Source of the DNA: Synaphobranchus kaupii
Lineage: Eukaryota > Chordata > Actinopteri > Anguilliformes > Synaphobranchidae
Direction: 5' to 3'
Length of the DNA: 64,000 bases
NCBI GenBank assembly: GCA_029718625.1
Contig: CM056397.1
Location: 4,302,590-4,366,589 of the forward strand
Each line of letters begins with the position of its first letter. The first letter of the stretch is position 1. The translations under genes and the position numbers were made by a program. Shown one piece after another: positions 45,218-57,292 of this stretch. The notes below the pieces were generated by a model. The model saw only the letters and a program-made list of their open reading frames with translations, was not told the origin of the DNA and made no database searches.

Positions 45218-45761
45218 CACTGCTCGGCCAAAAAAAAAAGTCGCACACTGTAATATTTTGTTGGACCGCCTTTAGCTTTGATTATGGCGCGCATTCGTCG
45301 TGGCATTGTTTCGACAACCTTATGCAACTTCACAACATTTATTTCCGTCCAGACTTGCATTAATTTTTGGCCGAGATCTTGTATTGATGACGGGAGAGTC
45401 GAACCACTCCGTGAAGTCTTCTCCAGCACATCCCAAAGACTTTCAATGGGGTTAAGGTCAGGACTCTGGTGGCCAATTCATGTGTGAAAATGATTCCTCA
45501 TGCTCCCTGAACCACTCTTTCACAATTTGAGCCCGATGAATCTTGGCATTGTCGTCCTGGAATATGCCCATTGATGGGATAACCTGGTCATTCAGTACAT
45601 TCAGGTACTCAGCTGACTTCATTTTATTGCTGCATAATGTTGCTGAGCCTAGACCTGACCAATTGAAGCAACCCCAGATCATAACACTGCCTCCAGAGGC
45701 TTGTACAGTGGGCACTATGCTTGACTGGTGCAACTGCGACTTTTCTTTTGGCCAGGCAGTG
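45218..45761 (-). mobile_element. Tc1-like internal-deletion derivative (544 bp)
   Basis: TA flanks (45216-45217 and 45762-45763). Inverted ends cactgctcggccaaaaaaaa and cttttggccaggcagtg. The minus strand encodes the C-terminal part of a Tc1 transposase; the N-terminal DNA-binding part and first catalytic Asp are deleted. Confidence 0.9.
45245..45720 (-). pseudogene. Tc1-like transposase, C-terminal half
   Basis: It starts at [15 protein letters not shown], directly behind the terminal repeat. The second catalytic Asp is in [13 protein letters not shown], and [18 protein letters not shown] follows. A frameshift near 45430-45480 breaks the PDLNPIE block. The other frame then gives VLEKTSRSG...METMPRR-type residues and ends AIIKAKGGPTKYY, the Tc1 C-terminus. 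Roughly the first 190 residues are missing. Inactive. Confidence 0.88.
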
Positions 45762-45889
45762 TATTTACACATGCAAAAATTAATGACTAGAAATCTGCAA
45801 GTTCAAAAATATTTCACCATGTTTATAATTAATGAGGAAAGAACTGTGTAATCAAAGCACATTGCAGATTACTTTAGGCTGCTTTAATA

Positions 45890-46145
45890 CGCATAAAAAA
45901 TCTGCACAATTAGAGATGGCTCATTGTTAGGGTTCAGAAAACCCCTTAGGCATCACACCCACTGAGTATTTTTCTTCGCACAGGGGTGTTTTTTTTATTG
46001 TTTTTTTTAACTCGCTCACTTTTTGGGGGTTCAGGCCTGGTTTTTGCCCAATTCTCCCTTTTGTTTCCTCTGTAAAGCGTCTTTGTGACAGTGTCTCTGT
46101 AAAAAGCACTATGCAAATAAAATTGAATTGAATTTCCTGTAATAT
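45890..46145 (+). repeat. Retroelement 3' tail (L2/SINE-type)
   Basis: Ends in gtgacagtgtctctgtaaaa then agcactatgcaaataaaatt and a (gaatt)n tail, the 3' end shared by fish L2-clade LINEs and the SINEs that use them. The 5' boundary was not found. Confidence 0.6.
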
Positions 46146-46407
46146 TTTTGCATGCTGCTTTACATCACTATGAAGTTAGGGGAAGGGCAGTCACTCCACA
46201 CAGGGGTGATCGTGCAGACAAGCTGGTGGTGGCTTGCTGTGGAGAAACGTACTGAAACATGGGCAGCTATATGAGGTCACAACACCTAAGACAAGCTGGT
46301 GGTATTTTCACAGCTAACTGGCCAGGCCAGCAGTATTGGGGTAGACATGGCATAGCCCTAGCATTATACTATTATAATCACAATACTATTAATCACAAAA
46401 ACTATGG

Positions 46408-46973
46408 TTTAACTGAAATGTTTGCATTTGCCAAAATCCTCAAAAGACAGGAAATTAAATTGATCAGATCTAACGCTAACATCAGCCTGCTCTCCATAAA
46501 GGTGTATTCAGCGCAGAGCTTTGACAAACTGCTACAGCCCTTGCATGTCTACTGTAGCCTACTTCAAACCACATGTATTCACCACTGGGCAGATTGCTTA
46601 AGATTCATGCCTTGGATTCAGAGAAGCCTAGGTATATTGACTATGATTAGTAGGCTATATGATCTGGTATTATGAGTTGAAAATTTAAAAGCATGCTTCA
46701 TAAAAGTGCAAAACCAGTAAATCTATTACTGCCATATTTAATATCCACTATTGCCAATAGTGTACAGAGCACCTACATACTCAAAGTATTAATTAGGCTC
46801 TTTGAGAGAATGTTTGAATCTTAAGCAATCTGTCCAGTGGTGAGTGTTTTGAAGTACAATAGACAGGGCTGTCAATGCTCTGTGCTGATACACCTTGATG
46901 GAGAGCAGGGGGTGATCAATTTAATTTCCTGTGTTCTGTGCATTTTGGCAAACGCAAACATTTCACTTAAAAC
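46408..46973. repeat. Foldback repeat (about 566 bp)
   Basis: Arms about 46408-46615 and 46800-46973 are inverted, beginning tttaactgaaatgtttgcat and ending in its complement. Small indels interrupt pairing. The 138-codon frame at 46259-46675 runs into the left arm and has no domain. Confidence 0.7.
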
Positions 46974-47698
46974 GTGATTCATTTCCTTAGTTTTTTTAAT
47001 CGGGAGGTTTAAGTTATACTACGAAAGTAGTAGTAGTGGTAGCAACATTAGCTAGCATTAGCTTCTTATTTTATTCACAAAGAAATGCCTTTTTTTAGTA
47101 ACTTAGCCTAATGAAAGCCTATGCTTTCCAGAAGCACATCCAAACTTGGTAATAATAAGAATACAGGGTGGATTAGCAGTATTTGCCAAACAATTAACTT
47201 ACATTTGCTTTCACCTACATTAGTGCTAGCTATATCATAGGGATACAAAAGAAGCAGTTACTATTCGTAGACATTAGCTCTTCTCATGATGAGTGTACGA
47301 CAACACATTATTAATCTAACGTTAAGTAGTCTAGGCTAAGACATCAAAAATGTGCTTTTACAACAAAAGTTATGTAACATTAGAAAGCTAGCCAATGAAC
47401 ATTTTTGTGTTTAAAAGTCGGAGAAACGCCGCATAGGCATTCAAACCGGCTGGATTTGATTTCGTTGAAAAGTTTTCTAGCTGACTAGGATGTACCCAGG
47501 CTATATCTGAGTAAAACCTGACATGTCAAAACGTGTCAACCTAAATTTTCATCCCTCAGACGTGTAGATTCTGGCTTTTGCTCACTGTGTAGGTGCAAAT
47601 TCGATCCGAAACCGTAACATTTAAGCGAGCATGGTATGTAGCCTACCAGAAGTACGTAGCTACATCATGCATTAGCTAACGTGAGCTAGAATGTCCAA
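46974..47698. other. Unassigned sequence
   Basis: No repeat partner, RNA or domain recognised. Confidence 0.4.
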
Positions 47699-48179
47699 GG
47701 CTGCATTCGAATCCAATTTAACACACTCCCTTCCCTTGCTCACTTCCCTCGATGGAGCTATCTTGTGATGAAATTTGCTACGTGCAGCAAGCAAACTTAA
47801 AAGGTGCTCTGCAAGGGAGGATTGAAGAGAAATAAACAAAAACGGAACTGCAGCGCCCTCGCAACATTTCGGAAGTGCAACACCATAGAGTTGGAAAAAA
47901 TGTGACCGCCATAGTTCTGTGGTGACCGCCCACTTTTTCCACGTGGAGCATTGCATTGTGGGATTCCCTTATTGCTGGAAGCTTTCATTTTATACCCTTG
48001 GTGGAAGGGAGGATAAACGAGGGAGTGAAGGAATATAATTACTCCCTCCCCTTTCTTAAATTGGATCCGAATCACACTTGGTGTGGCTGCCATATTTCAT
48101 CCTGGCATTTTGGGGATTCCCCCCTCGAAGCAGGGGAAGGGAATGACGGGAAGAAAGGATAAATTTCGGATCTGAACTT
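47699..48179. repeat. Foldback MITE related to the 24.0-kb palindrome
   Basis: Ends ggctgcattcgaatcc and ggatctgaactt resemble those at 24021-24134. The subterminal cttcccttgctcacttccct pairs with the aggggaagggaatgacggg side. Much longer centre, with short inverted segments of its own. Confidence 0.6.
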
Positions 48180-48284
48180 AATCTAGTGTAAGCCACTTGT
48201 GCTCACTGGATATCTTTAGCTTACTTTTGAGTTTTATGAACTAAAAAGTGGCCTGTTTAGTCCAGACAGTTATCATAGCCATAG

Positions 48285-48664
48285 GCTATCCGTCTTTCGG
48301 ATGAGACGTTAAACCGAGGTCCTGACTCACTGTGGTCATTAAAGATCCCATGACACTTATCGTAAAGAGTAGGGGTTTCCCCGGTGTCCTGGCTAAACTC
48401 CCAACCCAGGCTCATTCAATCTGCCACCTAATCATCCCCCAGTTTAATTGGCCAAAATATTTTTAAAAAAAATTATTATTCTCTCCCTCTCCACCTCAGC
48501 TGATGTGTGGTGAGCATACTGGCGCAAAATGGCTGCCGTTGCATCACCCAGGTGGGTGCTACACATTGGTGGTGGTAGAGGCGAGTTTCCCCCTCATCAT
48601 TGTAAAGCGCTTTGAGTATCTAGAAAGGCACTATATAAATGCCATGCATTATTATTATTATTAT
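48285..48664 (+). repeat. L2-tailed dispersed retroelement, 3' part
   Basis: Contains gatgagacgttaaaccgagg, a cattaaagatcccatgaca block and the 3' tail tgtaaagcgctttgagtatc then tataaatgccat and (ATT)n. This is a common fish retroelement end, with a simple-repeat tail as in L2-clade retroposition. Non-coding. Confidence 0.75.
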
Positions 48665-49336
48665 GTGTAGCCTAAGGTTTTTATTTTTATTTTTCTAAAG
48701 GGTTTCCGCACTGTTATGGTTTTGAAAGCTTTTTTCTTTTATTTATTTTTTTGTTTTCAAATAGGGCATTTCCTGATATAATTGCTGACTTATGGCGAAA
48801 GTCCTGCTGTGGTGATAGATTTACTTTAACATTTGTCTCCGAAATTGTAAACAAGCTGCTCTTATTCATAGAAATGAATGAAACACAGTGGTATTAGGCT
48901 ACCTAAGTTTCTGTGCAAAGGCAATTTAACACAATTTAAATAGCTAATGTTACACAAAACAACTTGTGAAAGGGAATTTATTATGTTCATCGTTAGTGCT
49001 AGCCATATCTTAATGTTTTATCAAGCTAGATGGCAAAGACAATACAGTAGCTAACATTAAAGGGTAACAAAGCACTAAAACCACTTATTTTAGATGAGAA
49101 CTGATACATTTGGTTTTTTCTAAGTATTAGTGATTGATCCTGGTCCAAATCTTGACAAATTACTGCAGTCAGCACAAAAAAAGCATAAACTTTAATAATC
49201 TGGCTCAAAAGTGTCTCTAGTGGTAAAACGGTACTGCACTACTTCCCCTCAGTGACCTGTACAGCTACGCCCACCGATAGTTCGGTGGCTACGCCCTAAA
49301 GTTTTGGAGCGAGGGCGGCCTACGCCCAGCTATAAA
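48665..49336. other. Unassigned sequence
   Basis: Nothing recognised; T-rich near 48675-48760. Confidence 0.4.
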
Positions 49337-49438
49337 CCCTTATGGAAAAAGAATATATTGCAGTGTATTGTAAATATATCAATATTATCTTGACAATATA
49401 TTTTAAATATACTGCAGTATATTACATTTCCATAAGGG
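49337..49438. repeat. 102-bp palindrome
   Basis: cccttatggaaa at the left and tttccataaggg at the right, with an AT-rich paired middle (gaatatattgcagtgtatt against aatatactgcagtatatt). A small MITE or relic. Confidence 0.8.
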
Positions 49439-49967
49439 AAAGCAAATCTCAGCGATTGATCTGCGTGGAGAGGAGAATGGTCCCCCTACACACTGGGGTT
49501 TTAGTTTCGAAACGTTTCTGAAACGTTTTAGTTTTGAGGGTTGACCTGTAGTACACATTACTTGCAGGCATTCTGTGGTTTTAGAATTGTCCGCGATGCA
49601 AGTTTCCATGACAACTGATTTGATATTTTGTGTTCCTTAGTATCCATATTTTATAATAATCGTAAAATAAACACAAATGTTCAACTGTCAAATTAACTTT
49701 GTGAAGATGTTTGTAATTCCCACAGAATTTGCGAGTACCACCAATGGAACTGGAGGCTACATTATTTATGACGCAAGCAAAATTATTCTAAAGGTAGGTT
49801 TCGACAACCGATCCTGTACACACTGACGGCTAAAACGGTAAGAATGAGTAGCCTACATGGGGTGGGTAACTATTTGGACAGCGTGTGATTTTCTGTTTGC
49901 AGGCCGCATCATTATAAGCTCAAACGGGGGCTTGGCAGTAGCTTGAGCTACCGTGTTTTGTGTGTAT
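49439..49967. other. Unassigned sequence
   Basis: No repeat partner or domain recognised. Confidence 0.4.
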
Positions 49968-50780
49968 AATGGGTAGAATGAGTATAATGGGGAGCCGGGT
50001 TTGGAGGACCAGACGCGACAGAGAGGGAATCTGAAAGTTATTCCTGTGAAGGAAATAACCACTAACATGGAAAATAATCCGCAAAAAGGGAGGAACGAAA
50101 TAAAGAAAGGGAGTACCTCTCACTCACAGAGGAAATTATAGCAACCCAGAAAATAATTGATGAAAAAACTATTGAGTATAGGCTTGAGTATAGATAGAAA
50201 AAAGGAAATATAATCTTGCACTCTCAATACCAGAGAGCAGTACATTAGAGAGATGAAAGAATAGAAAATAAAGCTGGGCGAATTAGACTGGTAGATACGA
50301 GTGTAGACGAAAGAGAGAGAAAAAGACCTCTCACTCTCAATACGAGAGAGTAGTGAAAAAGAGAGGTGGACAGGAAACGGTAAAGCAGGAACTGTCAACG
50401 AAAGCAGCACAGGAGAACAGAAACGAGAGACGGAGAATGCAAAAGCTAAACAAAATCCTAAAGGAACACTAGTGCATAAAAAGGCCAGTCCCGCGTTACT
50501 CCAAAGCTAGGCGATGGGGCACAGTGGTCACCTTTAAATGCCTAAGCCTATACCGTACCGGCAACGTGTAGTTTGTGAAGACAACATCGAAGCACCGGAA
50601 AATGGAAACACAAAGCTTTTATAGTTGGCAGGTAACCTAGAACAGGTGCGAGGGATGAGTACCGAGACAGGGCGAAAGCTCGGAACGGACGATGGAAAAA
50701 TAAGGCAAGAGCACCATCGTGCCGCTCCGAGGAAGAACGACCGCAGAAATAAAAAGAGGCTGCCAGAACCATGACAGTAC
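49968..50780 (-). repeat. 3' LTR of the chromovirus
   Basis: Begins on the minus strand with TGTCATGGTTCTGG just after the polypurine run and extends to the repeat shared with the other end. About 810 bp; the end nearest 49968 is uncertain. Confidence 0.6.
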
Positions 50781-50829
50781 CCCCCCCCCCCCCCCTACGG
50801 GACGACCCCAGACGATCCCTCAGCATTGT

Positions 50830-53800
50830 TGCTGTGGAAGACCGTACTTAGTTCCGGGTCTAAGATGTTCCTGGAGGGGACCCAGTAATGTTCCTCAGGG
50901 CCATAGCCCTCCCAATCGAACAAAAACTGAGCCCCTCTGCCCACCCGTCTCTTGGCCAAAATGCGCCAAACCATATAAACTGGACCTCCCTCCACGAACC
51001 GGGGAGGGGGCGGCGGGTTGTCCGCCGGAACAAGGGCGCTCACCAGCACCGGCTTTAACTGGGAGAAGTGGAAGCGATGGATGCGCATGGAGCGCAGGAG
51101 CTGCAACCGCACAGTGACCGGGTTTATCCTCCGGATGATCTTTAAAGGGCCCACAAATCATAGCCACTCTCAAGGGCAGGTCCCGCATGGAGAGCCACAC
51201 TCATTGCCCTACCCGGTAGGAAGGAGCTGGGTGACGGCGCCTGTCGGTCGCAACCTTTTGCTTAGCCGTGGCGCGCAAGAGAGATGCATGCACACGCCTC
51301 CAAACGGATCAGCACCACCGCACGAAAGAACCAGCGGATGGTACCTCCACCTCCCTCTCCTACTCTCCTACTCAGGAATAATGGGAGTTGATAACCCAGC
51401 TGAGCCTCAAAAGGAGAGAGGCCTGTGGAGGCATTGCGCAATATGTTATGGGCGTACTCCTCCCAGGCAGGATGGCGACTCCAGGATGTGGGGTTGGAGG
51501 CGGCCAAGCACCGAAGGCTGCTTTCCAAGGTCTGCTTAGTGCGCTCCGTCTGTCCATTAGTCTCCGGATGAAAACTGGAAGACAAGCTGACAGATGCCCC
51601 AAGCAGGGCACACACCTCCCACGGCGAATTGGGGGCCGCGATCTGAGACTACGTCCAGGGGGAGGCCATGCACTCTGAACACATGGTCCACCATAAGCTG
51701 CGCAGTCTCAGGAGCTGATGGCAACTTAGGCAGGGCAATGAAGTGTGCTGCCTTGTAAAAACCTGTCTATGACTACTAAGATCACCGTGTTACTCTGGGA
51801 TGCAGGCAACCCGGTGATGAAGTTGAGGGTGACATGGCTCCAAGGACGGCTGGGAACTGGCAGGGGGCGCGGAAGCCCCGAGGGTGAGAGTTGTGAGCCC
51901 TTGCTGCAGGGGCAAACCGAACAGGCGGAGACAAACTCCCGTGTTCTCTCTCCATGTTCGGCCACCAAAACCGCTGAGATAAAAAATCCCTTGTCCGTTG
52001 AACGCCCAGATGAGCCGCCAGCTGAAACGAGTGTCCCCATTAGAGAACCCGAGATCTCATTCGGGGAGGGACAAACAGGCAGTGAGATGGGCCCCCGCCT
52101 GGGCCCGGATCCGAGTGCAACGCCTTCTGCACGGTTGTCGGCGTGGTCATAAATACAAGAAAGCGCATCCGGCTTAATGTTCTTAGAACCGGGTCGGTAC
52201 GTGATAAGGAAATTAAAGCTCACAAAAAATAATGCCCACCGGGCATGACAGGAGTTGCGCCTTTTGGCTTGATGAACATATTAGAGATTTTTATGATCCG
52301 TCCAAACTGTGAACGGATGCTCAGCTCCCTCTAACCAATGACACCACTCCTCTAAAGCTAATTTGATTGCCAGTAGCTCACGATCTCCTACATCATAGTT
52401 TCTCTCGGCAAGTGTCAAGCCACAAGAACAATATGTGCATGGGTGCATCTTACGGTCCAGCGGAGAATGCTGAGACAAGATGGTGCCTACCCCCAACTTA
52501 GAAGCTTCCACCTCTACCACAAAGGGGAGTTTTTTTTTAGCTCCATGAAAGCCGCCTCAGCTTTGGAATTCCACTGGAAGTGTGATGGTGATGTCTTTTT
52601 AGTGAGGGCTGTGATGGGCACAGCTACAGCACTAAAATTACGGATGAACCATCGATAAAAATTTGCAAAGCCCAGAAAGCGCTGCACCTGTTTAACCGGA
52701 GTGGGCCAGTTCTTTACGGAAACCTTATCCGGCTCCATTTAGACCTTACAATAAACCCCAAAATAAACCTCAGCAACAATAAACCCCAGAAAGGAAACTG
52801 AGCTGGCGTGGAACAGGCATTTCTCTGCCTTAACAAATAATTTGGCTTGTAAAAGGCTCTTGAGAACCTGTCGGATGTGAGTGATGTGCTCAGAAAGGCT
52901 AGAAGAGAAAATCTGAATATCGTCAAGATAAACTAATACGAATCTCTCTAGCATCTCTCTGAGCACATCATTAACTAGCGCCTGAAAGGCAGGGGGGTGC
53001 TAGTGAGCCCAAACGGTATGACCCGGTACTCATAGTGTCCGTTATCAGTATTAAAAGCCGTTTTCCACTCATCTCCCTCACGCATGCGCACCAGATTTTA
53101 GGCGTTCCGAAGGTCCAGTTTAGTAAAATCCGAAGCCCCCTGGTGGCGCTCAAATGTGGAGTTCATGAGCGGAAGCGGGTAACGGTTCTTTATTGTGATG
53201 TCATTAAGACCCTGATAGTCGGTACAAGGTCTTAACCCTCCATGTTTCTTCTTGCCCGCCCCCGCCGGCGAAGTGGAAGGTCTAATGAACCCATTCGCTG
53301 CAGTACCTATATTCCCTCATGGCCGCACTCTCGAGAGCAGACAGAGAGTAAAGGGAGCCCCTGGGAGGAACCGTGCCCGGGTAAAGCTCTATGGCGCAGT
53401 CGTGAGGCCTATGGGGAGGCAAAGTGGTGGTGCGTTGTTTACTAAAGACCTCTGCAAGGTCTGCGTACTCCACAAGTACATTAGCCGGCAAACAAAACTT
53501 GAGCACCCCTCCTACTCTAGTACTCTCCAAGTTAAAAGAGGAATCAAGTAGTGATTCCCACCTGATCTCGGAATCCGAGAACTCCTCGTCCCAACTAGGG
53601 TTGCCATCCGCAAACGTGTCCCAGGTCAGGCTCTCCTCTCCATTCTCAGAGAGAGAAGCCACGCTGTCTTAGTCAGGGAGTGAGTCAGTCTCCTCTAGTT
53701 CACTGTCAGAACTAAACTTGGACTGGTCGCTATGCCCATCCGAAGTGAGGAAGACAGACGAATGGCAGTGGAACCTACACTGGGGCCCCCACTGGAGGAT

Positions 53801-54140
53801 AACAGCCCTGTCTCCTCCCAACTTTATATGGGGGCTGTGTTACACCAGCCAAGAATGACCCAGAATGACCCAGAACCAGAGGATATGCTGGAGAATCTAC
53901 TAAAAAGAAACAAATGGGTTCTACATGTCCCTGGTTTGACGTGTGCATGCATAAGGAACCTGTGATCTCCTTAATAGTACTGAAGGCGGTAACCAGGCAG
54001 GACCGAGTGAGAGGATAAATGGGAACCTTAACTTCTCTAGCCCATTTAGCATCCATGAAACACTCCACTGCTCCTGAATCAATAAAGGCATCAACCCTGA
54101 TCGAGTGCCTATTCGAGAGCAGCTGGACAGGTAGTAAGAT
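50830..54140 (-). pseudogene. Chromovirus pol: PR-RT-RH-IN-chromodomain
   Basis: Visible in order on the minus strand: aspartic protease IDSGAVECFMD (54070-54084 codes IDSGA); RT beginning [10 protein letters not shown] and [10 protein letters not shown] near 53400-53520; the polymerase motif YLDD at 52919-52930 followed by [17 protein letters not shown]; RNase H with [11 protein letters not shown], where the family usually has Asp (VDAS), and TDHKNL near 52285; integrase FITGLP, with Asn in place of the first catalytic Asp (LNF), VSDRGPQF near 51640 and [10 protein letters not shown] near 51550; chromodomain 50852-50977 (VWRILAKRR...FDWEGYGPEEHYWVP). Frameshifts and stops lie between nearly every block, so it is inactive. 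The chromodomain marks it as a chromovirus. Confidence 0.9.
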
Positions 54141-54199
54141 CCGAGAGGGAGTGTCGTCATGTCTCGCTAGGAGCCCCGAGCGAGACCCCTCTTCCCCCC

Positions 54200-55180
54200 A
54201 ACCTCGGGCACTGGTCTTTTAAATGCACTCTATGCCTACAATAGCGGCACCAGCTCTCCAATGGCTTAAACCCCTTAGGCTTGCATAGAGACGCACCATC
54301 CACCTGCATGGACTCCGCCCAGTTAGGGGAAGAGTAAGCGGAAGGGTGGGCTGGAGGCACTACAGAAAAGGAAGAGAGGTGACGCACGGGATGGTCCCTC
54401 CGTTCCCCTGTCTCTCTCTCTCGCTCCCTGATGCGGTTGTCAATGCGAATGGCTGTAGAGATGAGCACCAAATGTAGCAGGTGGCTTGAGCACTGCCAGG
54501 GCATCGTTAATGGGGTACGATAAAGCGTTCAGGAACAGGGTGCTAAGCGGGCCATCGGGCCAACCTGTCTCCCCTGCCAGTGCTCGAAAGGTGATGGAGA
54601 AACCTGCGACAGTGTTGGTGCCCTGGCGGAGGCGGGTTAGTCTCATGGCAGCCTCCTGACCGGAGACGTCATGATCAAAGACCAACGCCATCTCCTCCAT
54701 TAGCCTATTCGCATTGTTCATAAGGGGATTATTAGCCCGAATCAGGGGGTCAGCCCAAGGAAGAGCAGTCTCTGTCAGGAGAGACAAAATAAATGCCACC
54801 TGCGAGTCCTGGGTAGCAAACCGGGATGGCTGGGTTACGAATTAGGTTAAGAAACCCCTACACTTCCCTGGCTCACCACTATACCAGAGCAGTAATTGGA
54901 GCTTAGGCTCTCTGATAGTGAGTGGAGTGGGCAAAGGGGCCCACTCAGGTGTTTGTGTGATTGGCAGGGCGGCTGCGATAGTCAGTGTGCGGAGACTGTC
55001 CGCAAAATCCCACAGGCAGTCTCCCTGGTAGCGCAGCTGATCTATCAGCTGCTCCTGCTGAACATGCATGGCCTGCTGCCTTGCCTGGAGGGCAAGAATG
55101 CCCTCCTCATGAGAGGACCAGGCAGAACTCTGGTTGGCCAGCATTTGTTTGATTCCCTGTGGTGTCGCTGTTCCCTCCAT
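54200..55180 (-). pseudogene. Chromovirus gag: capsid and CCHC zinc knuckle
   Basis: The start codon at 55180 gives MEGTATPQGIKQML, followed by a Q-rich coiled region and EPKLQLLLWYSGEPGKCRGF, the start of the capsid in this fish Gypsy lineage. A stop near 54840 and a shift near 54440-54500 break it. The capsid continues in 54440-54799 (AFILSLLTETALPWADPLI...). A zinc knuckle C-x2-C-x4-H-x4-C stands at 54208-54249 (CRYCRHRVHLKDQC). The knuckle is intact by pattern; the gene is not. Confidence 0.85.
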
Positions 55181-55195
55181 GTGGCTTCGATGTTC

Positions 55196-55345
55196 TATAA
55201 TGGGGAGCTGGGTTCGGAGGACCAGACGCGACAGAGAGGAAATCTGAAAGTTATTTCTGTGAACATGGAAAATAATCCGCAAAAAGGGAGGAAGAAAATA
55301 AAGAAAGGGAGTACCTCTCACTCTCACTAAGAGAGCGACAAAACA
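55196..55345 (-). repeat. Truncated 5' LTR of the chromovirus
   Basis: Repeats the 3' LTR end near 49985-50120 (ggaccagacgcgacagagag and agaaagggagtacctctcac in both). The remaining roughly 650 bp of the LTR, seen at the other end, are absent. Confidence 0.65.
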
Positions 55346-55360
55346 GAGGTAAGAGAACTT

Positions 55361-56263
55361 TCGTAGCTCACACTAAATAAACTATCTATATTCCAAAGCA
55401 ATGCTATCCAAACTTTCCTAAATTATTTAATGCAACTTGGCCCTGTGTTTCTTCATCTTTGCATGTGAAGAGGTTGTGCCTCATGGAACAACATATGATT
55501 TCAATGAATGTTTTTAACAGTTGATGAATAACTACACCCCAGAAAGGATATCGTTGTACTTTGTTGGCAAGTTTACTTTAGAAAATGTACAGGTTTTAAA
55601 ATGTTAACTGCTGCTACAGCATTCTTTACAATTCACAAACAGACATTTATATGAAGAAACATCATATACAATAGAGAAAGGGGTGATGAATAAATAAATG
55701 CAGATAAAAATGAGTAATATTTTTACCTAGAAAATAGCGTACATAAAGCATTTTTACAAACGTATCCAGACGTGTGTGGGTCAGATGGTGGAAAATAAGT
55801 AATAGTACCAATTTTCTTAACATAATAGTATTTATGATATTTGCAAACAGAATTTTGTGAACACAAGGATATTTATGCTCTGTAGGACCACACAGGTTTT
55901 GATAGAAATCCAAATAAATAAATAAATAAATGCATAATAATAATAATAATTATAATAATAATACATTTTATTCATTCTGTGCTTTTCATAGACAAAGCAG
56001 TGGATGCAGACAATTGTTCAAACATGCCCTATAGTGTAGTAATTTTTCTGTTTAATTTCTAAGTGCAACACATCTGAATCAGAGTATTTCCACTATAAAT
56101 TATTTTCATTTTGCAGTTTGATGTGGCACATACAGTTTCATTGACCACATTCTCTTGAGATGGTAAGATGAAGAAACACAGGGCCAAGTTGCATTAAATA
56201 ATTTAGGAAAGTTTGGATAGCATTGCTTTGGAATAGAGCTAGTTTATTTAGTGTGAGCTACGA
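55361..56263. mobile_element. Foldback DNA element with about 100-bp inverted ends
   Basis: Arms 55361-55463 and 56163-56263 pair closely, starting tcgtagctcacactaaataa. The unpaired centre of about 700 bp has no domain; the 83-codon frame at 55662 lacks similarity to anything recognised. It lies at the broken LTR edge. Confidence 0.8.
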
Positions 56264-57190
56264 TAGGCAATATTGTTAGTTGTAACTTGGCCACATTTTG
56301 ATATCAAGACTTTAAGGCAGGCCTAGTTTTTGCAAGTTGGAATTAAGAACTTATAGACAGCGCTATGAAGGCTATGCGTGAGTAACTTGGCTTTTTTTAC
56401 GTCGTAGACGTTTTTTATCTGATATCACTTATTTTTTATAGCTAACTAATGATGAATAATGCATAAAGATAAACACGGAGAGAGACATACATTCCAAAGA
56501 AATGTATGCAGGCATTCGCTTAACCATAACGCCCTTTATTGACAAGAATGAGAACCTATTACAGACAGCACACAATTACATTAAAAGAGTTTGTAGATGA
56601 GCAGTATTTAATGTGTAATGAAATACAATGAACAGCACCACCTGAGCTATGGATCATGAAGAAGCATGTAAATGAATGAACCAAGTGTATATGGAGACAT
56701 GCAGGCACAATGGGCTAGATGCAAACACATTCTAGCTGAAAGACATACAGCCTAAATAGTTTGCATTAGTAAAATATGGAAATACAGTTTTAAAATAGGG
56801 CTATTAGTATTCTATGAAATATATTTAACGTTAGGCTATTCAACACTGGATTGCCGGATGCGTAACTCCAACCTTCCATGTGTGGGCTACGAGCTAGAGA
56901 GCGAGCTAGTGAGTTTCTGCACAGCAGAGTTTTTTTTCCGGTAGTGTAGAACGTTACCTGCGGGAAATGTTTTGGTACCATACAGCTAGGTTTAGTTTTC
57001 TGTAGTGCAATGAATGTAGGCTATAATGCATGTTGATTTGCTTCTTAGTAGCCTAGCTTGTATCTGCTTCCTGACGAGAAGCAGGAAGTAACATTGGCGA
57101 ACAAGCTTAATTGGAGAACGCATATTTCCCAGGAATCTTAGCCAGAAAGAAAACAATACATACTACTAAGAAAGTACATACAAGAGATTA
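56264..57190. other. Unassigned sequence
   Basis: No repeat partner or domain recognised. Confidence 0.4.
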
Positions 57191-57261
57191 TTCTTCTTCT
57201 TCTTCTTCTTCTTCTTCTTCTTCTTCTTCTTCTTCTTCTTCTTCTTCTTCTTCTTCTTCTT

Positions 57262-57291
<30 letters not shown>
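57191..57291 (+). repeat. (TTC)n microsatellite, about 33 units
   Basis: Uninterrupted TTC run of about 100 bp. It yields a false polyserine frame. GAA/TTC tracts can form triplex DNA. Confidence 0.97.

Positions 57292-57292
<1 letters not shown>

Larger units (their letters stand above)
49968..55345 (-). mobile_element. Ty3/Gypsy chromovirus-type LTR retrotransposon, decayed
   Basis: Minus-strand gag and pol with protease, RT, RNase H, integrase and chromodomain in the Ty3/Gypsy order. A direct repeat of about 140 bp is present at both ends (near 49985-50120 and 55196-55345), representing LTR sequence. A run of about 18 C (polypurine on the coding strand) at 50781-50798 precedes the low-coordinate LTR. 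Many stops and frameshifts. The high-coordinate LTR is truncated next to a foldback element at 55361. Confidence 0.9.

Noticed and set aside
46259..46675. 138-codon plus-strand frame as a gene
   Set aside because: Half of it is the left arm of a foldback repeat and it lacks any recognisable domain.
50719..52152. Long plus-strand frames (132, 173 and 135 codons)
   Set aside because: Antisense shadows of the chromovirus pol gene, which is identified by ordered domains on the minus strand.
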